From Rhizodiscina lignyota (Eukaryota; Ascomycota; Dothideomycetes; Aulographales; Rhizodiscinaceae), in NCBI GenBank assembly GCA_010015805.1, contig ML978127.1:1612001-1676000 (forward strand): DNA of 64,000 bases. Reading direction: 5' to 3'. The translations under genes and the position numbers were made by a program. The notes under the pieces were generated by a model. That model had not been told where the DNA came from, did no database searches, and worked only from the letters and a program-made list of their open reading frames with translations. Within the stretch, counting starts at the first letter, position 1. Each line of letters starts with the position of its first letter. This document shows, piece by piece, positions 11,589 to 22,954 of the stretch.

Positions 11589-13573
11589 GGTTGTCTGGCG
11601 GCCGTAGCGACAGCTTGCCGGAAGCACGCTCCAGTTTTATATACCGCAGGAGGCGTACTATCCGATTCAGCTACTACTGAGAGACATGCACAAAGACTGT
11701 TCAGGTCATTTGGGATAGGTTTTGACAGCACCCTGTAAAGGTCCGCGGACGTGCAGGAGCGCTGGAAGTTCGCCACCCGCACGCCGTAGCTACTGATGTC
11801 TGTCCAACCTTGTCGACTGAGCCAAAGTATATTGCCGCCCAAAGGAGGCGTGCCATGCGTAGAAGTGAATTGTACGTGGAGAATGGCACAGGTGAGCGTC
11901 TTAGACGCGTTCGAAGGAGCTTCGGAGTCGAAATAGAGCGCAGAGGTGCAGCTTGAGCCTAGTCTAAGGTTGTAAAGGGAAGGATCGTTCGAGGATCAAT
12001 GAGATCGACAAAGCGTGCTACTCGCAACGGAGCGCGTAATAAGCGGAGGATGGTATAGGTCGTCGTGGACGTACGCGTACAAGGCGACGTACTGGTACAG
12101 CGAAGGGTTTATTGCAGCACGGTGCGCGGTGGTAAGGCTACCGCAACGGGGTAGGAAGAGGACTTGGAGTCTGGAAGGAGGTCCTTGATTGACGAAGGAG
12201 CAAGTGCACGCCGCTTTATTAGCGGCGACTAGTGATGAGCGGATGGAGATAGCCGTCCAACTTTCACAGTCGTAGGTCGCAAACAGAATTGAGGGAGTAA
12301 TACGGCCATTTGCTATCGAATTTGACTTATTATTGTTGATTGCAGCACATTCACACATCTACATCATCGTGCACGAGTACCAAAGCCACTGACGAACTGC
12401 TTGCGGCTGAGCCACACGACGTTTCGGCAGGGCGACATGGTTGGATCGGCGGCAACATGGGAAATTGCTTCAGATTCCCATGTCTTACTCGCCCACTTTC
12501 CGATTTCGGCGCCCACGCTCACAGATCGTGGAGGCCACCCTAGCCGGCCCCAGATCGCAAGCGTACCGTGGCTGGAGTAGCTCTAAGAGAGGTTGTTGAA
12601 CATCAAGCAACTCTCATCTCTACCCTAGAGTGTATATTATTCAGTTGGAGCTGCTGCAAGATAGGAGGTTGAACCTTGGGCCTGCTTTGCACATTGGACG
12701 AAACCAGAGGCACCAGCAGGGATTCACCAGCCACTTACATCACAGGTGGTGCCATTACACAAAGAGAGAGAGTGGCTTGTACGTACGCCTTCTCGGAGGA
12801 TTCTCTAGTCTCCCTAGTCGTTACGGAGTATGCCCGCGAATCAGCAGTGCTGTTCATTCCGAGCTTTTCACACTGTTTCCCCGGATAAGCCGTGGCCATT
12901 GAGGGAGAGCCAGTCCTCTGATAGCCTGTAATTTCTAGAAATAATAATGTGAAGAAGGAGAAAGAGCTCTCATAATTGTTTCGAGCTCAAATCGGGCGGG
13001 CCTGCTGATATTTCGATGCTGTTGATGGATGGGTATGCATAACTGCTCAACAATGTTGTCTGGTTGTCCGTGTGATTCTTGGTCCTGGGTTTCTGCGAGT
13101 CATGCCCGTGATCTTCTTAAAAGTTGTCAAATATCCAGAAGAATGCCATGGGAGACACTTATTGATGATCTTCAGATATCGTCTTCGATTCCTGTTGAGG
13201 TTGAAAGAAGATTTGCGCAGATGATGCGTGCAGAGGAAGCCACAAGGGACGGTTTGCGGGCATGGAAGGGAAGGCGCGCTTCTTGCATTCCTCTTACTTA
13301 ACCACAACGTCAGTGTGAGCTTTGATTTCGAGATATAGGAACTCCACGCTCGTTGCTGTCCGAAAGACACACTTTTCGTTCACTTTCACTTCTCTATCGT
13401 GAACTCTCAAACAAAGCACTCGCCACAGTCTTCTAAGCGCCCCACTTCTGCATCACATGCGCCTCACACCACAAAAAAAGCGCTGGCAGATTATCCAGAC
13501 CCCGCGGTAATATACAGAGCATCAACCTCGACTTCTCTACCCCCCTCACTCAGCAATCACTCGACTCTATATC
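11589..13573. other. 2 kb divergent spacer between phytochrome and flavoprotein fusion
   Basis: The phytochrome reads left and the fusion gene reads right from this spacer, so it holds both promoters. Frames of 90-147 codons on both strands (for example 11996-12358 minus and 13047-13370 minus) overlap one another and lack domains. A pyrimidine-rich stretch with CACTCAGCAATCACTCG precedes the start at 13574. No repeat was seen. Confidence 0.5.
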
Positions 13574-15448
13574 ATGTCATCACCTTCCAAGCATGATAAC
13601 AAGCCGGCCAACAAATCCCATAAGCTCCGCATTCTCCTCACGTCCACTTCCGCTCCTTCGATTTCACTACTCGACGAGGTAGTACGGCACCTCGTAGACC
13701 TCGATGTCGGCCTCAACGCGATATGCGACGCGTCACAGTGCGCGAAAAGTTCAATTCTCGTGCGATCGATAGTACGGCCTAACGTTGACTTCGCTTGTAC
13801 GCGCGATGACACTCCCTCGACATCCCAATGCTCGCTGGCCACACCAGGGGAGGCGGAGAGGGCAAGAGAAGAGGCGGCGCGTCTGGCATCATGGGCTGAT
13901 TTGTTGATACTGGCACCGATAGATGCGAATAATATGGCCAAGATGCTGCATGGGATCACGGACAACCTGCTATTAGAGGTGCTTCGAAGTTGGGATGTCA
14001 GCAAGAAAATATTGCTTATCCCTGGCATGTCGGCATGCATGTGGGAGAATCCAATGACGAAACGCCATTTGAGGAAGATCAGTCGGAAATGGAATTGGAT
14101 TCGTGTGTTGCCGCCTCTTCTATGGACGTACGATCTCAGCAACACTAGATGTATTGAAGGAGTGGATGCTCAAAGAGGGGCAAAGATGGTCGATGGCGAC
14201 TGGGAAGGCATAGACGAGCTGATGGGAGCTGTAAAGAACCAACTTGATCTAGCGACGATTGGACAAGGCCTCGACGTGAGCCGCATGAGTTACGTCTCCT
14301 CCCTCCCGACGCATATATCCTCAACCTCTACCAACCCCGTTCCTCGCCTTCCACCAGAGATCTGGGCCATGATCCTCGAGTACACAGAAGACTGGGAACT
14401 CGCTCGTGCCCTTGATGTACGCACCACTCTGTCCACACCGAGTGAATGGACAATGCACACTGTTGCATCTACGCCCGAGTCCCTGTCATTCGACCCGCAA
14501 CTGGAATGGGCACTGCTCCACTGCTCCTTGCCTACCGTAAAGCACCTCTTCACCACATCCCCCACACCAACCTATCTCTCCCGCCTTTCCATCAAGATGA
14601 TAATGCGCTGGGCATTCATCCCGGTGCTGCAATTCCTTGAGTCAGAATACAAAGAGCTCTTCTGGACAACCTTTGGCCATGCCTTCCTCCCCGACAAGGC
14701 ATCAAGCACGTTCGGTCACGTTGCTCTCCTTGAATACTGGCGCACATCTCCAACCTTCCTAAATAAAGAATACACTGCTGAGGCTATGAACGGTGCAAGC
14801 GCCATGGGCTTCGTTGACGTGCTCGAGTGGTGGAAGCGAAGCGGTCTGACTCTCAAATATACCGAGGCTGCTCTGGAACAAGCAAGTGGCCATGGACGTA
14901 TCGAGGCATTGAAATGGTGGCGCGACTCTTCGAAATACGCCCCTGGCCGCTCCGATCCCTCATCACCCCTCAACTCTTCCCCAAGGAATGTCGACGGTGA
15001 GAGCACTAGAGGCAAAGATCGCATCTTGGACCTCAAAGTCGGCAAATCCCTGCTCCACACTACTCAATCCGGTCACCTTTCGTCCTTGCAGTTCTGGGCC
15101 GAGTCACACATTCCCTTCCCGCCATCCCACGAGGAGCTCATCCTCAAGCTCGCGTCCGCGCACGGACATGTGCACCTTCTGAAATTCTGGGCATCGCACA
15201 GGGGGCCATCAAAACTCCTCTTCGACAGTCAAGTCCTGGTTGCGCCAACGAAATTAGGACATGCTGATGTCCTAGAGTGGTGGCGCGAGATGGCTGAGAG
15301 AGGTGTGAGGGTGGAGTACAAGACGTGCGATATCGAAGAGGCATTGGAGGATGGCGGTGGGGAGGAAGTGAGGAGGTGGTGGGCAGGGTATGGTCTGAAC
15401 TTGGGGGTTGGCACGAGTGAGTGGATGAGGACGAAGGTTTTGGGATGA
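13574..15448 (+). CDS. Hal3/PPCDC-like flavoprotein domain fused to F-box-like and ankyrin-like repeats
   Basis: This is a single-exon protein of 624 residues. Residues about 17-190 form a flavoprotein domain: LRILLTSTSAP, WADLLILAPIDANNMAKML, GITDNLLLEVLRSWD and IPGMSACMWENPMTKRHL match the Hal3/phosphopantothenoylcysteine-decarboxylase fold. The catalytic features of true decarboxylases are altered: the His before the RRWAD-type segment reads Ala, the MNT of PAMNTxMW reads MSA, and the C-terminal Cys loop is not visible. An F-box-like segment (PRLPPEIWAMILEY) follows near residue 255, then degenerate helical repeats of the form DVLEWWKRSGL/ALKWWRDSS up to the end, similar to ankyrin-like arrays. 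This suggests a binding or adaptor role rather than coenzyme A synthesis. The function is unknown. It is divergent from the phytochrome gene. Confidence 0.85.
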   Translation: MSSPSKHDNKPANKSHKLRILLTSTSAPSISLLDEVVRHLVDLDVGLNAICDASQCAKSSILVRSIVRPNVDFACTRDDTPSTSQCSLATPGEAERAREEAARLASWADLLILAPIDANNMAKMLHGITDNLLLEVLRSWDVSKKILLIPGMSACMWENPMTKRHLRKISRKWNWIRVLPPLLWTYDLSNTRCIEGVDAQRGAKMVDGDWEGIDELMGAVKNQLDLATIGQGLDVSRMSYVSSLPTHISSTSTNPVPRLPPEIWAMILEYTEDWELARALDVRTTLSTPSEWTMHTVASTPESLSFDPQLEWALLHCSLPTVKHLFTTSPTPTYLSRLSIKMIMRWAFIPVLQFLESEYKELFWTTFGHAFLPDKASSTFGHVALLEYWRTSPTFLNKEYTAEAMNGASAMGFVDVLEWWKRSGLTLKYTEAALEQASGHGRIEALKWWRDSSKYAPGRSDPSSPLNSSPRNVDGESTRGKDRILDLKVGKSLLHTTQSGHLSSLQFWAESHIPFPPSHEELILKLASAHGHVHLLKFWASHRGPSKLLFDSQVLVAPTKLGHADVLEWWREMAERGVRVEYKTCDIEEALEDGGGEEVRRWWAGYGLNLGVGTSEWMRTKVLG

Positions 15449-16458
15449 TTTCGGCTGTCATTGGGTTTGGTCTGGTTCGCTCGCATCTTACCATTGTTCT
15501 CTGCATGGGTCGGAGTTGGGAAATAAGGAACAAAATATAGAACGAAGCTGTTGCTTATTCAATATGCTACTTAGATTTTTTACGTGGAGAGTATCATCGG
15601 GCACTCTCACAGGATATTGCATTTATTACAACATTCCATATAAGTTTGCAACTTCATGTTCCTCGAACAAAGTCCAAGCTTAGCTATACTGACGCACAAT
15701 TACATACCGGGGACAGAAGCCACTGCAAATGTAGTTATGGCTGGAAGCAGGTCCACTGTTACGGCACATCTAGATATCTGGGTGTAGATGCAAACTCCAA
15801 ATACGTTACCTACTAAGTATTGTGCCGCTTGGTAAGAGGTAAGTGTGTTTGAACTATTTGCAATTAGCAGCGCATTCGAAGCAGGGGCGTCATCAATCGA
15901 AACTCTACGCTGAGTGTATCTTCGTGGTCCACTCCACCCTCGGACCGGCGGTGGTGGCGCGTGTCAACTCCTACATCTTTTCACCTCCCATTGAAAATAA
16001 TTCTACACATTTCACCGCATTTCGAATCCTACTAAAGATATTTAGGGCCTGCCTTATTTCCGTCCGAGAGCCTCGACCACGCTGAATCACCAGAGTTGAT
16101 GTTGAATCACGACTGCAAAGAGTGGAGTCTCTTCGCCCTGTACACATTCACCCCTTCAGGGCATCTCCGACGCCTGTAGACACGGAGACAAGAGCCCGGA
16201 TTCCAAACTTTAATGAACTATTTCCGATTATGATGAAATGCCAGTGCTACAGTCTACCCGATTATGACAAAGCAGTCGCCTGAGTGGACTCGATGTTATC
16301 GGAATGAAGGTGGGTGGTTGTTCTTTGAAAGTCTTTAGTGAAACTACAAAAGGCGAAATGGATTCGCTCAAAGTGAAGATCAATCCATCAATTTTCCATT
16401 CAATTTTTCAGTTCAGCGATATACAATTCACCAACTTAGCAGTCACACATCCAAAACA
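15449..16458. other. intergenic between fusion gene and first SDR
   Basis: This stretch contains the 3' end of the fusion gene and the promoter of the downstream SDR. Small plus-strand frames (such as 15843-16085) show no domain. Nothing else is recognised. Confidence 0.5.
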
Positions 16459-17548
16459 ATGGCGCCGCACTTCTACTCAGTCACCACATCAGAAGACTCG
16501 GTCGAGTACTATGCCGACAAAATCAAAGGAAAAGTTATCCTCACGACTGGTGTTCATAAGGGAGGACTTGGTGGATATTTTGTTGAGGGCGTGGCCAAGC
16601 AAAAACCCAAGACACTGGTACTAGCTGGCCGAGATCTGGCGAAGGTCCAAAAGGTCGCGGATGCCATCAAGGAGACATCACCAAACGTCCAAGTCGATCT
16701 GTTGCAGCTCGACCTCAGCTCTCAAGAGCAGGTCCGGAAAGCCGCAGCAGAAGTCAACGCCAAGTACGATAAGATCGACGTCTTGGTGAACAACGCCGCG
16801 GTCATGTCTCCAGCAACTTTCCAGACCACGAAAGACGGGCTGGAACTGCAGTTCGGAACCAACCATATCGGCCACTTCCTCTTCACCAACCTCATTCTGA
16901 ACAAGATTCTCGCAGCGGGTCCTGGCGCCAGGGTCGTCACCATCTCCAGCGACGGCCTCCGACTGAGCCCGATCAGATGGGATGACATGAACTTCTCCGA
17001 AGGCAAGACGTACAACAGGTGGTACGCGTACGGACAGTCGAAGACTGCGACCAATCTCTTCACCGTGGAACTAGCGAAGAGGTACGGGAGCAAAGGTCTT
17101 CTCGCATTCAATGTGCACCCAGGGGTGATCGCGGAATCCAATCTTGGACGACATAATGACTGGGATGCTTATGGAGAGATGCGTGGGTCTTCTAGCCTCT
17201 CATGAATGCTAAGTTCTTGTCTAACATGCTGCACAGGCTCAATCGACCAAAAGCTGGGTAACCACCAGGGTTTCGAGCCCTATCCGTACAAATCTATGTC
17301 GCAAGGCGCGGCTACTCACATCTATGCAGCTTTCGAGCCCTCGCTTGCAGGTAGGTGTAATCAGTCGTGCCAATCGTGGAGACCGCCGTGCTAACGTACA
17401 CACAGCTTCTAATGGAGCGTATCTCCAAGATTGCGGTGTTCCGAAGCAAGATGATCCGGAAGAGGTCAAGCCTTATGCGATGGATCCGAAAGAAGCTGAA
17501 AAGTTGTGGAAGTACAGCGAGAAAGTTGTGGGACAAACCTTTGACTAA
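16459..17548 (+). CDS. short-chain dehydrogenase/reductase (326 aa)
   Basis: This is an NAD(P)-dependent oxidoreductase with a Rossmann fold. Three exons (16459-17182, 17237-17350, 17406-17548) join in phase to 327 codons. The cofactor motif is TTGVHKGGLGG, the variant common in fungal retinol-dehydrogenase-like SDRs, followed by NNAAVM, the catalytic Ser in TISSDG and the YGQSK active-site Tyr/Lys pair. AGRDLAKV after the second strand suggests NADP preference through its Arg. The conserved HPG of the substrate loop is in FNVHPGVIAESN. No signal peptide or membrane segment is seen, so it is likely cytosolic. The substrate is unknown. It lies 0.7 kb upstream of a GST and may share a role in xenobiotic or secondary-metabolite chemistry. 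Confidence 0.93.
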
Positions 17549-18244
17549 TGGACATCGCTTGTCGAATTGGTCGAATCCGCCGAAAAGGGAATGCAATATA
17601 TATCCACATTTGGAACCAAGTCGTTTATTGGGATTATAGAAGCTCATTCATCATTTAGCTGTTCGCATATATAGAAAATACTGGATCCCATCTGCACCGA
17701 ATTTAGACTTAGCGCTATATTGAGCCCTTCCTATTCCTTCACGTGGTAATGCAATATAAATATTCCATCCCAGGGCGTTCGCATTAATTTTTTTCCTCAT
17801 AGATGTTCCCAACCCCCACAGGTACGTTTTTCAGAATGTCTCTAACTCAATCTGGCCCCGGGAGCTTTCAATTGCGAAGTTATGCCCATTCACGCTTGTA
17901 TCAATGCGGAAAGCGGTATCTTGCAGCCCGCAGGTCCCTCGGTTTCGGCGCGATCATGCAAGGTGGAGATGTCACGCTTTTACCTCCGCCCTTTGATATA
18001 CCCGATAGAGATCGGAGTCAGATTCACGGCGTGTCCAATTGAATTGGTTTCATTCGAATATCCGGACACTACCTCGATTGATTTATAATCTTTTTTCAAC
18101 CGCTTCGAGTCAGACCATCAAAAAGCGCCATTGTCCAAGGGCATATATATTTGAGACGTTCTGAGAACTGTACCAACACTGACAAGTCTCCGAGAGGTGC
18201 AATTGAGATAGGCTTTCACGATAATTTGGAGGACATTCTTCACA
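17549..18244. other. intergenic between SDR and GST
   Basis: This is the probable terminator of the SDR and the promoter of the GST. A TATA-like run GCATATATATTTG lies at about 18140-18152, some 95 bp before the GST start. No coding potential recognised. Confidence 0.45.
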
Positions 18245-19050
18245 ATGGCAGACGAAGTCATTCTGTACGATCTGCCCAGCAAAAGCGGTGGTTGCTGGTC
18301 TCTCAATCCATGGAAGACACGATTGGTGCTTAACTACAAAGGCATTCCGTACAAGACGCAATGGGTCGAGTACCCCGATGTCGCACCATTGCTGAAGGGA
18401 TTGTACGTCTATCACCTATCCCTCTACAAAATGATATTTTATATCCCCAATTCTTCAAAGCGGAGAAAATAGTCAGCTGACCCGTCCACAGTGGCATCCC
18501 TCCAAACAAAGAAGGCCGGCCCTACACCATTCCAGCCGCCAAGCTCGACAGCAATACTTACATCATGGACTCACTCGCCATCACCAAGGAGCTGGAGAAG
18601 CGCTATCCGACTCCCTCACTGCATCTGGACTCGCCCATCCTGCCCAAAGCCATGCAAGCACTCGGCAAAGTCGCCGAAGGCACGCGCCCCGTCTGGATGG
18701 CCAAAGTGCCCGCCGCCCTGTTGAACCCACCTTCTGCAGAGTACTTCCTGCGCACGCGTAGCGAGCAGGTAGGCCAGCCGCTTTTGGAGTACGGGAAGGA
18801 GAAGGGCGGAGACCAAGCGTGGAATAATGCGGAGCCGGCGATTAAGGATCTGGTGGCCTTGCTGAAGGAGACTGATGGCCCGTTTTTCATGGGCAATGAG
18901 ATCAGTTATGCGGACTTTGTGATCACAAGTGCATTGTACTTCATCCGCAGGATTGATGAGGCCGATTATGAGAAGATTGTCAGCCACGATGAGTCGCTTG
19001 TGAAGCTGATGGATGCGACTGCGAAGTACTTCGAGAGGTCTGACCACTGA
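18245..19050 (+). CDS. glutathione S-transferase-like protein (238 aa)
   Basis: This protein is predicted to conjugate or reduce substrates with glutathione. Two exons (18245-18402, 18492-19050; intron 89 bp) join through LKG-F-GIPPNKEG. The N-terminal thioredoxin-like domain begins VILYDLPSKSGG with a Ser-rich active-site loop, then NYKGIPYKTQWVEYPDV, typical of fungal GSTs related to the LigE/GSTFuA group. The TIPAAKL and DS(L)AITKELEKRYP elements form the glutathione-binding edge. The helical C-terminal domain contains NEISYADFVITSALYF, the conserved GST N-capping region. The length is normal for the family. It converges with the GS-like gene, with only 175 bp between the stops. Confidence 0.92.
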
Positions 19051-19225
19051 GTGTGGAGTGGGATAGAAATTCATTTCGTAGGATACAATTGAGTCGCTGC
19101 AATGTGAGCCTGAGTAACCGAAAAGGTATCTGTACAATGGAGTGATCTGGACTCCAGATACGCCAAACGGCAAAGAGACAGAATCAAACCTCTGCTCAGA
19201 AACAGTTCGCGACCTGATACCGAAA

Positions 19226-20919
19226 TTAGACCGTTTCGATATATCTCTTGAACTCCCAGTCAGTCACCGCCTCTTCCCAAAGTCTCAGCTCGTGGTCCCT
19301 TGTTCCAGCGTAATGATCCACAAACTCATCCCCAAGGATATTCCGCGCAATGGAACCCTTCGCTGCCATAGCATTGGTCGCTTCTTTCAGTGATTTGGGG
19401 AGCCGTTCTCCCTTGTCCGCAGTGCTGCCCATCTCCTGGCCCTTGCCAAGCGGTGGGACTGATATCTCGAGTTTCTCCTCTACACCTCGCCAACCTGCAG
19501 CTAGGATCGCCGCAAGGGCAAAATATGGATTTGTATCTGCCCCTGGCACACGTATTTCGAGGCGCGTAGCCTTTGTTGACGAGGTTGGGGGTGCGATGAG
19601 TCGTACGCTCGCAGCGCGATGTTCCAGGCCCCACGAGACGGTCACTGGTGCCCAGAAATTCTCAACAAGCCGCTTGTAGGAGTTTATGTTCGGCGCGAGG
19701 AGGGGCATGATGCTAGGCAACGCTTCGAGGACACCTGCTATGAAATGTCTGCCGAGGTCGGAGAAGTGCTTGAGGTCAGGATATGGGGGATTCTCGTCGG
19801 GGGTCTCGCGGTAGAAGAGGTTCTTGCCGGATTCTCGATCGACCACAGAGATATGTATATGGCCGCTGTTTCCAGGCATATTCGCGATTGGTTTTGCCAT
19901 GAAGCAAGGCGTTATGGCGTGCTTCGAGGCTATCGATTTCACTGCGAGCCTTGAGAAGATTAGCAACTGTGAATCAGAACAGGAGGGTAGAAGGCGTACT
20001 TGAAAAGCGCTGCTCTGTCTGCCATCTCACATATCTCATCAAATTGCAAAGCCTGCACAATTCTCAGTATATCTCATCTCCATTAGATTCCAAAAACCTA
20101 CCGCTTCGTAGACACCAGGGCCAGTCTCTGTATGCCAGCCTTCGATATCGCACCGAAACTTTGAGCATACATCAAACACCTCATAATAGTAATCCTGGTT
20201 ATGAACTGGCCTTGACAAGCTGTATCCAAACATACCTTCCTCGAGAGCAGGCAGCTTCGACGGCGCATTGTCTCGTAGGAATGCGGCTGTGGAGGACGAG
20301 TTTCGTTCGGTGCCTGGATTTGCGTCTGTGGGAGCGCGAAAGTGGTAGAACTCATACTCGGCTAGAAAGAAAAACGGGCACTGATTAGCGGGCCGTCTCA
20401 TCTTTTTCAGACGCACAGCAAAGTGCCTGTAGCAGCATTCAGATACAGGCTCCTGAATGCCTTGTATGATAATGTGTATATCTTACCTCCAGCCATGGCA
20501 CCCATGCCTTGCGCCTTTAGCTTATCAACAGTTCGTTTCAGGACACTCCGAGGACATGCGCTCGTGCTCTCGCCAGTGTCCGGATCCGTGAAGCTGCAGA
20601 GGAAAAACGGAACATTGTTCTCCCACGGTATTCGTCTGAAGCTCTGGAGGTCGATAACCGCAATCAGATCACGGTATCCGTTCTCAGCGTTGCTGATCAG
20701 GAGCTCCTTTGTGTATGTCATGTCGTGCATGTCCCACCCGAAGATAATACTGCAAAAGCCGAAGCCATCCCTTGCGACTGACAAGAATTTCTTCTTGCTA
20801 ATGAGCTTGCCACGCAGTATACCGTCCGCATCGACACCAGCAACCTTCACACATTTATCGTCGGCGAGGAGGGAGGGCAGAATATCGTGCGTGATGTCCT
20901 CCGGAGCTGGCTGGGACAT
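19226..20919 (-). CDS. glutamine-synthetase-like ligase (type I fold, 489 aa)
   Basis: This is an ATP-dependent ligase of the glutamine synthetase superfamily. Four exons (20919-20487, 20361-20102, 20052-20000, 19949-19226) join in phase to 490 codons; exon 3 is only 53 bp. Motifs in order: VDADGILRGKL at the N-domain, AEYEF (metal-ligand Glu) near residue 147, ETGPGVYEAAL, FMAKPIANMPGNSGHIHIS, NSYKRLVENFWAPVTVSWG and LEIRVPGADTNPYFALAA. These match bacterial-type GS and the GS-like domain of fungal FluG relatives more than the eukaryotic GSII that does bulk ammonia assimilation. It may therefore make a gamma-glutamyl amide with another amine. Neighbouring GST and SDR genes fit a detoxification context, but that is inference. 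Confidence 0.93.
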
Positions 20920-21850
20920 TGTCGCGTGAGGTGGTCGGAAGAGGGTTAAGAGGAGGTTTGCACAGGTATATTAGTATGAGAAGCTGTATAAATCTAATCA
21001 GAAGCCACAGCTGAGAGATAGGCGTCCATCCGGTCAGTGTGAGGTGATGAGAGCTGTGGCTGGGAAGTCGTGGTTATCTCCAATCCCGCGAGCTGCCAAG
21101 GGTGATAGTGACGTCGAATCGGGCCTAGGCCAGAAACGTGCTAGCTTGGCTGTCCTTGCCCCTGCAGTCCTGCATGGCAGAGAAAGCGGTATAAGAGGAT
21201 TTGAGGCATCGCAAGGCTTATATTAACCGCGTCCGCTCTTTTCTCCCTTTATCATTTCTTTATCTACACGGGTAAGCGATTTATGCACCATTCGGACTGT
21301 CTGGCGTCGTCCGCAAGCTCTCGCCCTTCACCCAGCATGATTTCACCGCCCATGCATGCATTGTGCCAGTGCTCCATAGAGATGCTACGAGGCCGAGACC
21401 CGAATATGCTTCAGATCTGAGATAGAGAAGACGACTGGCGACGCATGTAAGAAGCATAGCAGCAGGTAGGAGTATCGCTTTCCTTTAGTAAGCATGTTGA
21501 ACGCCGTCTTGGCTTATCAAAGCGTTGACGTTCGTTCCGATAACGCTGTCCTACCTTCCTCACCGACAATTTCAGTCGTCTTTCCTCAACATCTCCTCTT
21601 GATCCTGCAGGGTCCTTATACTGCTTTCGACCTCTTCTACAGCGTTGTGCAGGTGAGCTCCCTCTATCTATGGAATTCTTTGTCTTTTTCGGTTTCTATT
21701 ACGTCAAGCACATGCACCGTCGCAGTCATAGAGGGGCACTAGATGGCAAACTCATGCACGTGCGATCTTTTCTGAAGACACCACATTGATACATCTGCAG
21801 ACTCTCTTTACACTCTCCTTGATCTCTTCAACAATCTCAAATCCTTGATC
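20920..21850. other. divergent promoter region, GS-like gene and SDR
   Basis: This 0.93 kb spacer lies between divergently transcribed genes. A TATA-like TTTATACA on the minus strand lies about 65-75 bp upstream of the GS-like ATG. Pyrimidine-rich runs precede the SDR start (CTCTCCTTGATCTCTTC). No frame of note. Confidence 0.45.
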
Positions 21851-22954
21851 ATGGGCAGCTATCCACCTCAGCAAGGTCGTCTTTCAGGGAAGAACGCCCT
21901 TATCACTGGTGCCGCTGGGTAAGACTTTCGTTAGAGCATGTTCGGCCTCACTATTTCTTGTACCCTGTAACACCTTTCTTTCGCTGTCGAACTCAACTTG
22001 TTCGGACAAGAGGTGAATTCTTATCTGTAGCATTGAGATTCGTCAATTGCTTGTACAGCCTTGATTATATCCGATTTTCTTCAGTTGTTGGTTTGCACTC
22101 CATATACTAACAGCTCCATCAGTGGTATTGGGCTCGAGACTGCAGTGCTGTTCGCTCGCGAGGGTGCCAATGTTCTCTTAGCCGATATATCTGGACCTGC
22201 GCTCGAGAAAGGTCTCGCCAAACTTAAAGAAGCAGTTCCTTCAGCAAACAAACTCGCAAGCACTATCTGCGATGTCTCCAAGGAGTCTGATGTTGCCGCT
22301 GCAGTTGAACAGTTGGACGCCTGGGGTGGCGTTGATGTCATGTTCAACAATGCTGGTATCATGCACAACGACGACTCGGATGCTGTCGAGACACCGGAGC
22401 GTATCTGGGACCTCACCATGGCAATTAACGTGAAAGGCGTTTGGTTCGGAAGCAAGCATGCTGTCCAGAGCTTGCGCAAGCACGGAAAGAAGAAGGGCAG
22501 CATCATCAACGTCGCAAGTGTCGTCGCATTGGTTGGCAGTGCAACGCCGCAGTTGGCATACACTGCCAGTAAAGGAGCCGTTCTGGCAATGACTCGCGAA
22601 TTGGCCATCGTACATGCGCGAGAGGGCTTCCGCTTCAATGCGCTATGCCCAGCTCCGCTTAACACCCCACTTCTCCAAGATTTCTTGGGCGATGATAAGG
22701 CCAAGCGACACCGACGCGAGATTCATTTCCCCACTGGCCGCTTTGGAGAAGCCATCGAACAGGCACAGGCTGTTTTGTTTCTAGCTAGCGATGAAAGTAG
22801 CTTCGTCAATGGCACGGACTTCGTCGTTGATGGTGGAATGACCAAGGTAATGAGCATGGTTATACCTTTCTGGGTCTCTTATCTGACTGTATGCTAGGCC
22901 TATGTGACTCCGGAGGGTCCGCCAACGGAACCTCCAAAGAATCTGGTAAAGTGA
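21851..22954 (+). CDS. classical short-chain dehydrogenase/reductase (282 aa)
   Basis: Three exons (21851-21918, 22123-22846, 22898-22954) join in phase to 283 codons. The first intron is 204 bp, long for this window, and interrupts the cofactor loop TGAAG-GIG; its branch site TACTAAC lies near the acceptor. Motifs: ALITGAAGGIG, NNAGIMH, NVASVV with the catalytic Ser, YTASKGAV with Tyr/Lys, and DFVVDGGMTK at the C-terminus. The Asp at the end of strand 2 (LLADIS) suggests NAD preference. It resembles the bacterial-type 3-oxoacyl reductase/dehydrogenase branch. The substrate is unknown. It is divergent from the GS-like ligase. Confidence 0.94.

Noticed and set aside
11996-12358. 120-codon minus-strand frame in the phytochrome promoter
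   Set aside because: No recognisable motif, no splice partner, and similar-length frames exist on the other strand.
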